Source of the DNA: an uncultured Prevotellaceae bacterium
GTDB taxonomy: Bacteria; Bacteroidota; Bacteroidia; Bacteroidales; Bacteroidaceae
Direction of reading: 5' to 3'
Length of the DNA stretch: 64,000 nucleotides
NCBI GenBank assembly: GCA_902763615.1
Contig: CACWSX010000001.1
Span: 62,001-126,000, forward strand
The notes below the pieces were generated by a model. The model worked only from the letters and a program-made list of their open reading frames with translations. It was not told where the DNA came from and ran no database searches. Position 1 is the first letter of the stretch. The number at the start of each line of letters is the position of its first letter. Made by a program: the position numbers and the translations under genes. This document shows positions 8,553-17,277 of the stretch, piece after piece.

Positions 8553-9713
8553 ATGAGTATCGCCATTCCCTTTGGAAGTCCGCTTTATGTGATGCTGAAG
8601 CCCGTAGGCTCCCGCTGTAATTTGGCGTGCCAGTATTGCTACTATTTAGAAAAAGGGAAGCTCTATCCGGAACAAGAGCCCCTCAGCGAAGAACTCCTCG
8701 AAACCTTCATCCGCCAATATATCGAGGCGCAGACAATGCCGGAGGTCTTGTTCACCTGGCATGGGGGCGAACCTCTGCTGCAACCACTTTCTTTCTATCG
8801 CAAGGCGCTGGAACTGCAACAGCGCTATGCCCGAGGACGACAGATAGACAATTGTCTGCAAACCAACGGCACCCTGCTCACTGACGAGTGGTGTGAGTTC
8901 TTGCGCGAAAACCGTTTCTTGGTGGGTATCTCCATCGATGGCCCTCAAACCTATCACGACGCCTATCGTTGCCGTTCTTTCGATAAGGTGATGCGGGGCA
9001 TCCGGCTTTTACAAAAGCACAGCGTCGAATGGAATGCGATGGCGACTGTGAACCACCTGAATGCAGATGACCCAGTGGGGTTCTATCGTTTCTTCAAAGA
9101 GATAGGCTGTCAGTTTCTCCAGTTCACCCCTGTCGTAGAGCGAGTGGAATCACAGGTGGAATCAGGGGGACAGGTCCGTGATATTTCCGTCACTCCCGAA
9201 CAATGGGGCCGTTTCCTCTGTGGGGTCTACGATGAATGGAAGCAAAAAGATATCGGCCAGATATTTGTGCAGCTCTTCGACGCCACACTTGCCAACTGGG
9301 CCGGAGAGCCGCCAGGCATCTGTTCGATGTCGCCTACTTGTGGACGTGCTGCCGTGATGGAGGCCAATGGTGATGTCTATAGTTGCGATCACTTCGTGTT
9401 TCCTGAATACCGTTTAGGGAACATCCGTCAGCAGTCACTCACGGAGATGCTCTATGGTGAGCGCCAACAGCAGTTCGGACGCAACAAGCGTGCAGGCCTT
9501 CCCCGTCAATGCAGGGAATGCCGATTCCTATTTGCCTGTCATGGGGAATGTCCCAAGAACCGTTTCCTAAAAGATAAATACGGCGAACCAGGTCTGAACT
9601 ACCTGTGCGCAGGCTACCAACAATTCTTTGCCCATGTTGCAACCGACATGGACTTTATGAAGGCAGAACTCGATGCTGGTCGTTCGCCTGCCAATCTCAT
9701 GAATTCCCGCTGA
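8553..9713 (+). CDS. anaerobic sulfatase-maturating enzyme (radical SAM/SPASM)
   Basis: A 386-residue radical SAM enzyme. Cys22, Cys26 and Cys29 form the CxxxCxxC motif that binds the catalytic 4Fe-4S cluster; FTWHGGEPLL follows at the usual distance for SAM binding. The C-terminal part holds the SPASM cysteines (CGRAAVMEANGDVYSCDHF, then CRECRFLFACHGECPK and a last Cys near YLCAG) for two auxiliary clusters. anSMEs convert an active-site Ser or Cys of sulfatases to formylglycine in the cytoplasm without oxygen. The adjacent serine-type sulfatase is the obvious client. Confidence 0.93.
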   Translation: MSIAIPFGSPLYVMLKPVGSRCNLACQYCYYLEKGKLYPEQEPLSEELLETFIRQYIEAQTMPEVLFTWHGGEPLLQPLSFYRKALELQQRYARGRQIDNCLQTNGTLLTDEWCEFLRENRFLVGISIDGPQTYHDAYRCRSFDKVMRGIRLLQKHSVEWNAMATVNHLNADDPVGFYRFFKEIGCQFLQFTPVVERVESQVESGGQVRDISVTPEQWGRFLCGVYDEWKQKDIGQIFVQLFDATLANWAGEPPGICSMSPTCGRAAVMEANGDVYSCDHFVFPEYRLGNIRQQSLTEMLYGERQQQFGRNKRAGLPRQCRECRFLFACHGECPKNRFLKDKYGEPGLNYLCAGYQQFFAHVATDMDFMKAELDAGRSPANLMNSR

Positions 9714-9735
9714 CGCGCCTACCCGTAGCCTTTCG

Positions 9736-10215
9736 TTAATCTTTTTCGATCAGTACGACAGCATAGGCACTGATACCCTCTTCACGACCTGTGAAGCCGA
9801 GTTTCTCAGTCGTCGTCGCCTTGATAGAGATATCGTCTTCATCGCAACCGATGACCTTTGCCATACAGGCCTTCATCGCAGGGATATGGGGATTCATCTT
9901 CGGACGCTCTGCACAGATAGTAGCATCGATATTCCCCAAGCGATAACCCTTAGTGGCTATCAGTTCGATGGTCTTGCGGAGTATGATCTTACTATCCATT
10001 CCGTCAGTCTCTGCCGACGTATCAGGAAAATGATAGCCGATATCACGCATGTTAGCTGCACCCAACAATGCATCGCAGATGGCGTGCAACAGCACATCGG
10101 CATCGCTATGGCCCAACAGCCCTTTGCTATGCTCAATCCGGATGCCACCCATCCATAAATCACGGCCTTCCACCAATTGGTGGACATCATAGCCCATTCC
10201 TACGCGTATCTTCAT
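9736..10215 (-). CDS. ispF: 2-C-methyl-D-erythritol 2,4-cyclodiphosphate synthase
   Basis: A 159-residue cytoplasmic enzyme of the MEP isoprenoid pathway; it cyclises CDP-ME 2-phosphate to MEcPP with release of CMP. GYDVH (Asp10, His12) and HSDADVLLHAI give the zinc ligands and nucleotide site, and ATTTEKLGFTGREEGI is the conserved C-terminal signature. The length matches the family. Its start overlaps the stop of porV by 4 bp, so it is the last gene of the porU-porV-ispF unit. ispG of the same pathway lies elsewhere in the window. Confidence 0.96.
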   Translation of the reverse strand: MKIRVGMGYDVHQLVEGRDLWMGGIRIEHSKGLLGHSDADVLLHAICDALLGAANMRDIGYHFPDTSAETDGMDSKIILRKTIELIATKGYRLGNIDATICAERPKMNPHIPAMKACMAKVIGCDEDDISIKATTTEKLGFTGREEGISAYAVVLIEKD

Positions 10216-11405
10216 TTGAACAAGTCTTTTATGCCATCCATATCGAAGGCGAGGGTGAAACGAAGGGTTTGATCGAGGGGATTGGTGCGGGCGGTGGAAA
10301 TGACATAACCTACATCTAGCGAGAACACGTTCATGCGGAAACCGCCACCTACGGTGAAGTACTTCAGGTTACCCTTCGACTCTGCCTGATGGTGGTAGCC
10401 GGCACGCAGTGAGAACTGATCGTGATAGACATACTCGGCACCCACGCTCCATTGTACCTCTTCCAGTTCCTCCTTGAAGCCGCCAGGCGCATCGCTGAAA
10501 CTCTTGAAGATACCACTGATGGCGCTTACATCGGCATATTCACGACGTACGCGGTCCTGATAGTCGGTATTCGACTCGCCTTCCTCCTGACGAGGAACGG
10601 TAGGCACTAACAGCTTATTGGCATCGGCGGAAATGGAGAAGCGGTTGTATTCATCAACGGGCACCATCAGCGACAAGCCAAGACGCATATTAGCCGGCAG
10701 GAACTGCGACTCCTCATCACCAAAGAAAGAAATCTTACTACCCACATTGGAGATGTTCATACCTAAACCTAACTGACATTCGCGACTGCCCAGCATCAGA
10801 TATTTGTTATAATACATTGCCAAGTCGGCAGCAAAGGCTGAGGCGGGTTTAGAGTCCTCGCTATAATCGTAGCGCAGGTCACTATAGATCCATCGGATAG
10901 CTGCTGCCAGCGAGAAGCTCTCGCTGAGCATCATCGAGTAAGCCACATCAAGCGACATCTCGTAAGGCTTTACCGTCATATCACTGACACCATAGTCGGT
11001 AAACACCTCACCCAGCGAGAAATAACGCAGTGAACCCGACAGCGCACTATAGTCGCCAATACGATAGTAACCGGCGAGATAGGCCAAGTCGATATCGTTG
11101 ACGAGTTGGCGCAACCAAGGGGTATAGTTAAGCGCCACACCCGCTCTGCTGATGCAGAACGGATACTTGGCAGGATTCCAGTATTGTGAGGTGACATCAG
11201 GATCGGTAGCCACACCCACGTCACCCATACCAGCACTTCGTGCGTCAGGCGCAATGGTCTGCGAGATAACGGCATGCTCAACGGGGTTGAACATTGTCAC
11301 CTTGTCATCGTCCTGAGCAATAGCAGTGACTAGTGAATAATGAATAGTGAATAATATCACCATCCCTCTAAGTATCCACGTATTTCTGAAAAATAGTCTG
11401 TTCAT
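10212..11405 (-). CDS. porV: type IX secretion outer-membrane protein PorV
   Basis: A 397-residue beta-barrel of the PorV/LptO family. The signal peptide ends near AIA-Q30. The mature protein starts with the PorV-type segment HAVISQTIAPDARSAGMGDV and continues as amphipathic strands to a C-terminal phenylalanine-rich strand. In Porphyromonas, PorV shuttles cargo from the translocon to the attachment complex and partners PorU. Here it follows porU directly. The hydrophobic core of its signal peptide (residues about 18-27) is encoded by a heptanucleotide repeat. Confidence 0.9.
   Translation of the reverse strand: MNRLFFRNTWILRGMVILFTIHYSLVTAIAQDDDKVTMFNPVEHAVISQTIAPDARSAGMGDVGVATDPDVTSQYWNPAKYPFCISRAGVALNYTPWLRQLVNDIDLAYLAGYYRIGDYSALSGSLRYFSLGEVFTDYGVSDMTVKPYEMSLDVAYSMMLSESFSLAAAIRWIYSDLRYDYSEDSKPASAFAADLAMYYNKYLMLGSRECQLGLGMNISNVGSKISFFGDEESQFLPANMRLGLSLMVPVDEYNRFSISADANKLLVPTVPRQEEGESNTDYQDRVRREYADVSAISGIFKSFSDAPGGFKEELEEVQWSVGAEYVYHDQFSLRAGYHHQAESKGNLKYFTVGGGFRMNVFSLDVGYVISTARTNPLDQTLRFTLAFDMDGIKDLFK
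11326..11353. repeat. heptanucleotide repeat in the porV signal-peptide codons (4 units)
   Basis: Four perfect-register 7-mers, gtgacta, gtgaata, atgaata, gtgaata. Read on the minus strand they encode most of LFTIHYSLVT in the signal peptide of porV. Confidence 0.75.
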
Positions 11406-11430
11406 ACTTTCTAATAACGTTTCCGCGTAT

Positions 11431-14400
11431 TTATTTATTGCCTGTAATAATCATTTTCTTGGCCTGAGACACCTCGCTACCATTATCGCTGCTCACGGTG
11501 ATGCGGTAGATGTAGACACCCGTCATTAACGGTCGGCCGCCACTGATGCTCAGGTCCCAGTCCATCGTGTAAACATTGCCCGAGGCGACACCACTCTCCC
11601 GATGTTGCCAGAGCTGACGACCTGAGGTGTCATAGAGATCCAACTGTACATCCAGCTGCGTACCCACACGATCGTGGGTAATAATAAAGGTGGCGAGATT
11701 GCTGCTGGGATTCCGTTTACAGTCGATGGTGATACTTCCCGGCTCTCCCTTCACGACTTCGAATGCCAACTCCGATGTCGACGAGTTGTTCAGCACATCC
11801 CAAGCCCTGAACAACAACTTGTGTTTGCCTTCTGATAACTCCGGTATGCTGAAACTCACTTGTCCGCTGCGATAGTCGCCGAAGTCGTAGGCGAAATAAC
11901 TGTTCAGATTGTAGGTTTTCGACATGTCGCCGTCGATTACCAGTTCCAAATCATGTCCTACGCTGCTACCTGAGGCATTGATACCACTGTCATCGTAAAG
12001 CTCCGCTACGAAATAGGGTGTAGCATTCACTCTGCTTCCATTCGTAAACGATGAACTGTTCAGATAACAATAGATGCTCGGCCCGATGGAGTCGTTGGCC
12101 TCTGAATTACTGCCATTGAGGATAAAACGGTCGCAGAGACCGTGTGCCTCCGATGCTTTGTTGCTGTTCACGGCATAGAGTGTCATCAGACCGGAACCCT
12201 CGGTATAGCTGATGTCCTTGGGTACAGCGAAAGTAAACTTGAATTGTCCGTTTCTCACGCTGTCGGAACCGTGGTAGAGCGTCTTCGTGCGATCCTTATA
12301 CACAAAGGCTGTATCAGCGCCCTCGCTGGTGGTGTTGCTCAGACGACAGGTGACAGTCTCCTCGGCATCGCGGATGGTGGCAGTTACTACACCCGTAAAA
12401 TCATTGGCGACGGTATTTCCTGAGACGATATGGCCAGATACCTCCACCACACTACCTGCCGAAAGACGGATGCTCTCGCCGGAACTGACGCTTTGACCAC
12501 CGATCTGATCAATAGTGATACCCATCTGCGGAGTCGCTAAGGCGAGGGCTGGGTCGCCTAGCAGGGTATATTGAAGTTTGTTGGGCGAGGTGTCTTTACC
12601 TTGGCTGACTAGTTCGCACTTCGCTCTGCGCACTGCCTCACCAATGGGCATCGGGTGTCCTTGATCATCGGTTCCTAAGACATATTTCATAAAAGCCAGG
12701 TTCATGGCCTCGTTATAGTTGGCATACACCGTTCGTGTGGTGCCGAAGAAGGCTATGGCGCCGCCTCTTTCATTGAACATGGCCGTCTCGCCGATATTCT
12801 CCTCCTGCCCGTCGAAAGGCATGATGTCGCACGAAGCCGTCAACCATAAGGGCAAACGCAGCGAGGTAGCTTCTGCGAAGTCGGGTGTCTGCAACACCAA
12901 TTCGTGTGAGATGGAGTAAGCAGCACCGTGTCCGGAATAGTTCATCACCAACGCCCCGTCGGCCATCTGCTGCTTGATGAGTCGTGTCACATCGGGGAAA
13001 CTGTTTCCCGTCGACGACGTGGTTCGTGTATAGGCATCCCAGTAAATCTTCTGGACATTATAGCCGGGATAGGTGTCCTCGACGAGTTTGGCCACGCGGT
13101 CGGCTGTGGCCATGTGTGAATTGTTATTGCCATCATCGCCCATCATACAGATGGTATTCTGCCAGGCACCCGCAAATTCGTTATTGGCATAGCTGATGGT
13201 CTTGTCAACGAGCACCTTCGCCTCTTCGAGCGTGCGGGCAGAGAAACGTCCCACGGCAATATCAGGCTTACCCAGATACGACTTGTTGCTGGTGCCCTCT
13301 TCAATCCGTTCTCCATCGTCGAGCAGACCAAAGAAATCGTCACTCACGTAACAATAGACATGACTGAACGAGTTCTCGCTTTCGAAACAGAGCAGGAAAT
13401 CGTCAGGGTTACAGCTGCTCCAATCAGCCGTGCGCATCCGGTTATCATAGGCACCATCGCCAAAGAGCAACAGGTAGCGGGGCATTTCCTCGTCTGTCTG
13501 AGCGCGGTCGTAGAGCATCTTCATATACCGGCGGTAGGCCGTCGCATCAGGCGTGCCACTACTAAACTCGTGATAGAGCTCGTCGGCTGGAATGATGCGT
13601 ACCGATAGACCGTCGCGTTGTTCGTGTAGCTGTTTGATGCGCTCCGCCTGACTCAGCCATTTCTGCGAGGTAGGGATAATGATGACCATATCCACCACAG
13701 AGTCTGCATGGTGGTCCTGATTCATCAGACGATACACAAGCGAGGGCTCTGCGAAGACCGTTGTCGAGAGGTTAGGCATCGGCGCAGGCCTGTCGCTGGT
13801 CAGTGCCAGATAGTCCAAACGCAGATTCTTGCCACTGGTCTGGGTGATGGTCACTGTATTGTCGCCCTGTTTCAGGTTGTCCAAACGATAGGTCCACGTA
13901 CGGGCTGCGCCCTCAGTATAGGAATCGAGCGATATTGTAACATTCAGTTTATCGATGATGGAGTCGTTGACGGCCACCGTACCTTCGAAGCTGCCGTCAT
14001 AACTCAGCACAACCGTCAGCGAACCGCCTGTACTATTGCTTGTCAGGGTATAGGTTTGTGGGGCACCTGCCTTATAGAGGGTCTTATCGTAGAGATTCCT
14101 GCCACCATGATACCATGCGAAATCATCTACCTCATAGAGCGAGTGATAATCGTTGTTCGAGGGATAGTAGGTAGCGACGAAAGCCGCACTGTCGAGTGTT
14201 AACGGTTCGGCATCGTTCTCTGTCAACAAATAACAGCCCACATCTGAATAAGGATTGCGTGTGCGTGTGAGAGCATCCTTTGTTGCCCAGGTCACAGGTC
14301 CTACACCATAGAAGAGCCGTCGGTTGCCAATCGTGATGGTAGGCACCTCTTGCAAGTCATCGGTCTCTGCGAGATAATCGCCTGTCAACTGCTCCGGTTG

Positions 14401-15012
14401 CAGGGCTCCGCCATAGCCGTATATCTTCACTTTCGAAGGGTCGGAGAATCCCGCCTTCTTTACCAGCGCATCTGTCAGTTGATAGATGCCACTCTCAGGG
14501 ATGCTGATCTTCGCCCAACTGCCTTCCCTCAGCACCGAGTGTTCTGCATACCGTTCCTTTTCTCCAGCTCTCCTCACATTTCTCCTGTCTCCTGTCTCCT
14601 GACTCTTGACTCCTATCTTAAAACTCACCAGTTTCTGATACTTCCCATCACGAAATACGAGGGGTACGAACGACACATCGAGTACGCCCTGCTTGCGCGA
14701 CACACCGATGTTCTGCGTAATCTCAGGTAACTCCGGCAGAGGGGCACCGCTGATCTTCTGATAGCGGTCAATCTCTTCCTTCGTCATCTCCTCGAATTCC
14801 GGATAATCAATGCTGATGGTGTAAGTGGAATCGGCATAGTGGCGACCCAGTGGTTTCTGCCAAGTATAGACGGGCAACAAAGAATCAATCCTGACCTCAT
14901 CAGCGGTCAGATCGACAAACCCCTGTGCCCCCACGTTCAGACGACAGCACAAGAGCAGCATGCTCAGCATTACAATCTTGCGAATATTCACAAGATAATA
15001 ACGTATGCGCAC
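11431..15012 (-). CDS. porU: type IX secretion sortase PorU (C25 gingipain-like)
   Basis: A 1193-residue protein. A signal peptide (about residues 1-29) is followed by an N-terminal beta region, then the C25-type caspase-like domain. MNYSGHG carries the catalytic His695 and TASCDIM the catalytic Cys728, 33 residues apart as in gingipains. After Ig-like domains, the C-terminus TGVYIYRITVSS...KKMIITG is a cargo-type sorting domain. PorU removes such C-terminal domains from cargo and joins the mature protein to A-LPS at the cell surface. porV follows 25 bp downstream. Residues about 133-145 are encoded by GGAG-type heptamers. Confidence 0.93.
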   Translation of the reverse strand: MRIRYYLVNIRKIVMLSMLLLCCRLNVGAQGFVDLTADEVRIDSLLPVYTWQKPLGRHYADSTYTISIDYPEFEEMTKEEIDRYQKISGAPLPELPEITQNIGVSRKQGVLDVSFVPLVFRDGKYQKLVSFKIGVKSQETGDRRNVRRAGEKERYAEHSVLREGSWAKISIPESGIYQLTDALVKKAGFSDPSKVKIYGYGGALQPEQLTGDYLAETDDLQEVPTITIGNRRLFYGVGPVTWATKDALTRTRNPYSDVGCYLLTENDAEPLTLDSAAFVATYYPSNNDYHSLYEVDDFAWYHGGRNLYDKTLYKAGAPQTYTLTSNSTGGSLTVVLSYDGSFEGTVAVNDSIIDKLNVTISLDSYTEGAARTWTYRLDNLKQGDNTVTITQTSGKNLRLDYLALTSDRPAPMPNLSTTVFAEPSLVYRLMNQDHHADSVVDMVIIIPTSQKWLSQAERIKQLHEQRDGLSVRIIPADELYHEFSSGTPDATAYRRYMKMLYDRAQTDEEMPRYLLLFGDGAYDNRMRTADWSSCNPDDFLLCFESENSFSHVYCYVSDDFFGLLDDGERIEEGTSNKSYLGKPDIAVGRFSARTLEEAKVLVDKTISYANNEFAGAWQNTICMMGDDGNNNSHMATADRVAKLVEDTYPGYNVQKIYWDAYTRTTSSTGNSFPDVTRLIKQQMADGALVMNYSGHGAAYSISHELVLQTPDFAEATSLRLPLWLTASCDIMPFDGQEENIGETAMFNERGGAIAFFGTTRTVYANYNEAMNLAFMKYVLGTDDQGHPMPIGEAVRRAKCELVSQGKDTSPNKLQYTLLGDPALALATPQMGITIDQIGGQSVSSGESIRLSAGSVVEVSGHIVSGNTVANDFTGVVTATIRDAEETVTCRLSNTTSEGADTAFVYKDRTKTLYHGSDSVRNGQFKFTFAVPKDISYTEGSGLMTLYAVNSNKASEAHGLCDRFILNGSNSEANDSIGPSIYCYLNSSSFTNGSRVNATPYFVAELYDDSGINASGSSVGHDLELVIDGDMSKTYNLNSYFAYDFGDYRSGQVSFSIPELSEGKHKLLFRAWDVLNNSSTSELAFEVVKGEPGSITIDCKRNPSSNLATFIITHDRVGTQLDVQLDLYDTSGRQLWQHRESGVASGNVYTMDWDLSISGGRPLMTGVYIYRITVSSDNGSEVSQAKKMIITGNK
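14581..14615. repeat. heptanucleotide repeat within porU (5 units)
   Basis: Plus-strand units tctcctg, tctcctg, tctcctg, actcttg, actccta. On the coding strand they are caggaga-type heptamers that encode VKSQETGDRR in an N-terminal loop of PorU. Related but decayed copies extend about 20 bp to the left. Confidence 0.8.
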
Positions 15013-15036
15013 GTGGATTTATTGTATCGAGGGGGA

Positions 15037-15654
15037 TTACTTGCAGTTAAACGCGAGCACTTTGCGTTCCTCGAGCCAGCCTTCCAGATGGTCGTCGATA
15101 TGAACAGGACCCACACCTGCTGGCGTGCCCGTATAGAGCAGGTCGCCCGTCTTCAAGGTAAAGAACTGCGAGATATAGGCGATGATTTCATCCACCGTGT
15201 AGAGCATGTCCGAGGTGCATCCTTCCTGCACGGTCTGACCATTGATGTCGAGGTGGAAGTGGATGCGCTGGATATCGAGAAACTTTTCCTTAGGCACCCA
15301 TTCGCCGATGGCCGCAGAGCCGTCGAAGCCCTTGCAGATAGTCCAGGGTTGGCCTGCTTCCGAGGCCTTGCGCTGCAGGTCGCGGGCCGTGAAGTCGATG
15401 CCGACGGTCACAGCGTCGTAGTAGCGGTGGGCAAAACGCACCGGGATATTCTTCCCCAGTCGACAGATGCGCACCACCACCTCTGTCTCGTAGTCGATAC
15501 GGCCCAGATGGTCGGGAATAAAGAAGGGCTTTCCCTGATTAAGGATAGCCGAGTCGGCCTTGGTAAATATCACAGGCTCGTCAGGACGTTTCACAGTGCC
15601 ATGCAACTCCTGATTATGGGCGGCATAGTTCATGCCGATAGCGAATATCTTCAT
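15037..15654 (-). CDS. fumarylacetoacetate hydrolase (FAHD1-like) family protein
   Basis: A 205-residue cytoplasmic enzyme. I chose the start MKIFAIGMNY because it matches the family N-terminus and gives a 4-bp ATGA overlap with ribD; the frame is open further upstream but that part overlaps ribD and is not family-like. The metal-binding Glu pair lies in DYETEVVVRI, the Asp in GIDFTARDLQ, and CKGFDG and YTGTPAGVGP complete the signature. The family cleaves or decarboxylates acylpyruvates and oxaloacetate; the actual substrate here is unknown. Confidence 0.88.
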   Translation of the reverse strand: MKIFAIGMNYAAHNQELHGTVKRPDEPVIFTKADSAILNQGKPFFIPDHLGRIDYETEVVVRICRLGKNIPVRFAHRYYDAVTVGIDFTARDLQRKASEAGQPWTICKGFDGSAAIGEWVPKEKFLDIQRIHFHLDINGQTVQEGCTSDMLYTVDEIIAYISQFFTLKTGDLLYTGTPAGVGPVHIDDHLEGWLEERKVLAFNCK

Positions 15655-16571
15655 GTCCTTTGGTAAATGATGATTTGATGGCCATCGTAGTTGTTGCTTT
15701 GCTTCACAATGGCGTTGGCGGGAATCTGCGGGGCTCGGGTGCCGCCGCCGACGGTCATTACAGTGTTCGTCTCTACACGGATCTCGTCCCATAATCCTTG
15801 TACCAGGAAGGAACGCAACGTCTGAGCGCCGCCCTCCACAATGAGCGACTGGATATGCTGGGCGTGCAGGCTTTCGATGTTCAGCGGATGGGCGTGGTCT
15901 ATTACGAGGCGCTTGGGGTTGTTGCCTTTCCAGTCGCGCACGGTCAGTTGAGGATGGTCACGTTCGTCAGTAACACGACCCACGAGGATGGCGTCTGCCT
16001 CAGAACGCAACTTATGACTGAGCATTTTCGTAAAGGCATTCGAAATCTGTACGGGTTTATAATTGTCGTCGATAAAGCCGTTGGCCGTCTGTGCCCACTT
16101 TAAGATGATGTAAGGTCGATGTTCACGGTGATAGGTGAAGAAACAGCGGTTCAAGGCCTGGCACTCGGCTTCGAGTACACCCACCGTCACATCAATGCCG
16201 GCCTCCTGCAACTTCCTGATGCCACGTCCTTGCACCTCGGCGAAGGTATCGACACAGCCCACCACTACGCGCTTTACACCTTTCTCCACAATCAGGTCGG
16301 CACAAGGGGGCGTCTTACCATAGTGCGAGCAGGGCTCGAGCGACACGTAAAGGGTAGCCTCCTTCAATAGCGGCTCGTCTTCCTGATGCACCGAGGCAAA
16401 AGCGTTTACTTCAGCATGGGCCTTGCCGCATCGCACGTGGTAACCCTCGCCGATAATACGTCCGTTGCTGCTCACAATCACTGCGCCCACCATCGGGTTG
16501 GGTTTGGCGTTCTGCCGCCCATTCTGGGCCAGCTGAAGGCACCGTCGCATATATTTCTCGTCAGTCGTCAT
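15651..16571 (-). CDS. ribD: bifunctional riboflavin biosynthesis deaminase/reductase
   Basis: A 306-residue two-domain enzyme of riboflavin synthesis. The N-terminal cytidine-deaminase fold has HAEVNAF and EPCSHYGKTPPC, giving the zinc ligands. The C-terminal half is the NADPH-dependent reductase (YIILKWAQTANGFID, SDAILVGRVT, LIVEGGAQTLRSFL). It deaminates the pyrimidine product of GTP cyclohydrolase II and reduces its ribosyl group. It is followed in the same operon by the FAH-family gene (ATGA overlap) and has its own promoter upstream. Confidence 0.95.
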   Translation of the reverse strand: MTTDEKYMRRCLQLAQNGRQNAKPNPMVGAVIVSSNGRIIGEGYHVRCGKAHAEVNAFASVHQEDEPLLKEATLYVSLEPCSHYGKTPPCADLIVEKGVKRVVVGCVDTFAEVQGRGIRKLQEAGIDVTVGVLEAECQALNRCFFTYHREHRPYIILKWAQTANGFIDDNYKPVQISNAFTKMLSHKLRSEADAILVGRVTDERDHPQLTVRDWKGNNPKRLVIDHAHPLNIESLHAQHIQSLIVEGGAQTLRSFLVQGLWDEIRVETNTVMTVGGGTRAPQIPANAIVKQSNNYDGHQIIIYQRT

Positions 16572-16604
16572 TGATATGATTCATTATTATGAAGTTCCAT
16601 TGTG

Positions 16605-16612
16605 CAAAAATA
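16605..16612 (-). promoter_or_regulatory. -7 element for ribD
   Basis: Minus strand TATTTTTG (TAnnTTTG), 34 bp upstream of the ribD start. Confidence 0.5.
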
Positions 16613-16684
16613 CGCATTTCCCCCCACTCATTGAGGACTCCCTAACTTTTTTTTTGCACATTATAATATTTTAACCATAATTTC

Positions 16685-16715
16685 TTGGTTTTATATACAA
16701 AATGGTCTAATTTTG
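16685..16715 (+). promoter_or_regulatory. promoter of a second predicted small RNA
   Basis: TTG at 16685 and TAATTTTG at 16708 with a 20-bp spacer, the same layout as the promoter at 6784. Confidence 0.6.
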
Positions 16716-16720
16716 CCAAC

Positions 16721-16848
16721 GTGATTAAAAATTACATGGTTAATCCATGAGTGACCGGAACACACTTCTAAGAAATACCGAAAGGTTAGGATAAAATTGG
16801 AAAATGTATGAAGAAGCCCTCACGCTGTGAAGCGCGAGGGCTTTTCTT
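16721..16848 (+). ncRNA. candidate small RNA or short-peptide transcript, about 128 nt
   Basis: A promoter, no gene and a strong terminator define a short plus-strand unit between ribD and the DUF5675-like genes. It contains a 15-codon frame (16747-16794, starting MSDRNTLLRN) that could be a peptide or chance. The last 45 bases resemble the 3' end of the unit at 20027-20135: both carry ACTTCT, then ATAAA, then an ATGAA(A/G)AA just before a GCCCTC...GAGGGC terminator stem. Confidence 0.45.
16814..16848 (+). terminator. intrinsic terminator
   Basis: AAGCCCTCACGC pairs with GCGCGAGGGCTT (one mismatch) across a 6-nt loop, followed by TTCTTTC. It may also serve the convergent minus-strand genes, though the opposite U tract is weak. 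Confidence 0.75.
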
Positions 16849-16851
16849 TCG

Positions 16852-17277
16852 TCATGGACTGTTGTCTTTTTCTTCGATTATCAGTTTAAACTTCATAATA
16901 TTTCTACGCCGTAAGTAATGCATGAATGATTCGTAGGCAAAGGTAGATTCATCTACGCTTTCAGTTGGAATGCTAGCATATTTGCCAAGGAGTATGCTAC
17001 CGGAACAATCCCTGTAATAATCGCCTATGCGTATTCTTATTCCCTTTCGTTTCGGGACATTCTTTAATAGGGGTACAAAATAAAAGTACCGATAAGGAAA
17101 CTCAGAACTGAACTTCTTCGAATAAGTGAGCTCTACATCATATTCTCCGGCCGGGATGATCTTCTCCTTGTTCTCAAGGGAATAGAGCCCGGACCAATCA
17201 TCAGTGTAAACGATGCCTATGACGGCATACCTGAGATGCCATAGTCTCAAGAGCCTGAAAGTCAAATCATTTTTCAT
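16852..17277 (-). CDS. DUF5675-like protein
   Basis: A 141-residue protein. IVYTDDWSGLYSLENKEKIIPAGEYDVE and LKNVPKRKGIRIRIGDYYRDCSGSILLG correspond to the core of DUF5675: a short-leader 'LE', a 'PAGxY' motif and a 'NVP..xGIxIxxGN..xDxxGxILxG' motif. In other Bacteroidetes this domain occurs in phage-like and mobile regions and has no proven role. The N-terminus is not hydrophobic. It is the last gene of a four-gene minus-strand operon and overlaps the preceding gene by 11 bp. Confidence 0.65.
   Translation of the reverse strand: MKNDLTFRLLRLWHLRYAVIGIVYTDDWSGLYSLENKEKIIPAGEYDVELTYSKKFSSEFPYRYFYFVPLLKNVPKRKGIRIRIGDYYRDCSGSILLGKYASIPTESVDESTFAYESFMHYLRRRNIMKFKLIIEEKDNSP

Noticed and set aside
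16747-16794. 15-residue peptide gene in the second small RNA
   Set aside because: The frame is too short to distinguish from chance and has no detectable partner in the related unit at 20027; mentioned only as a possibility.
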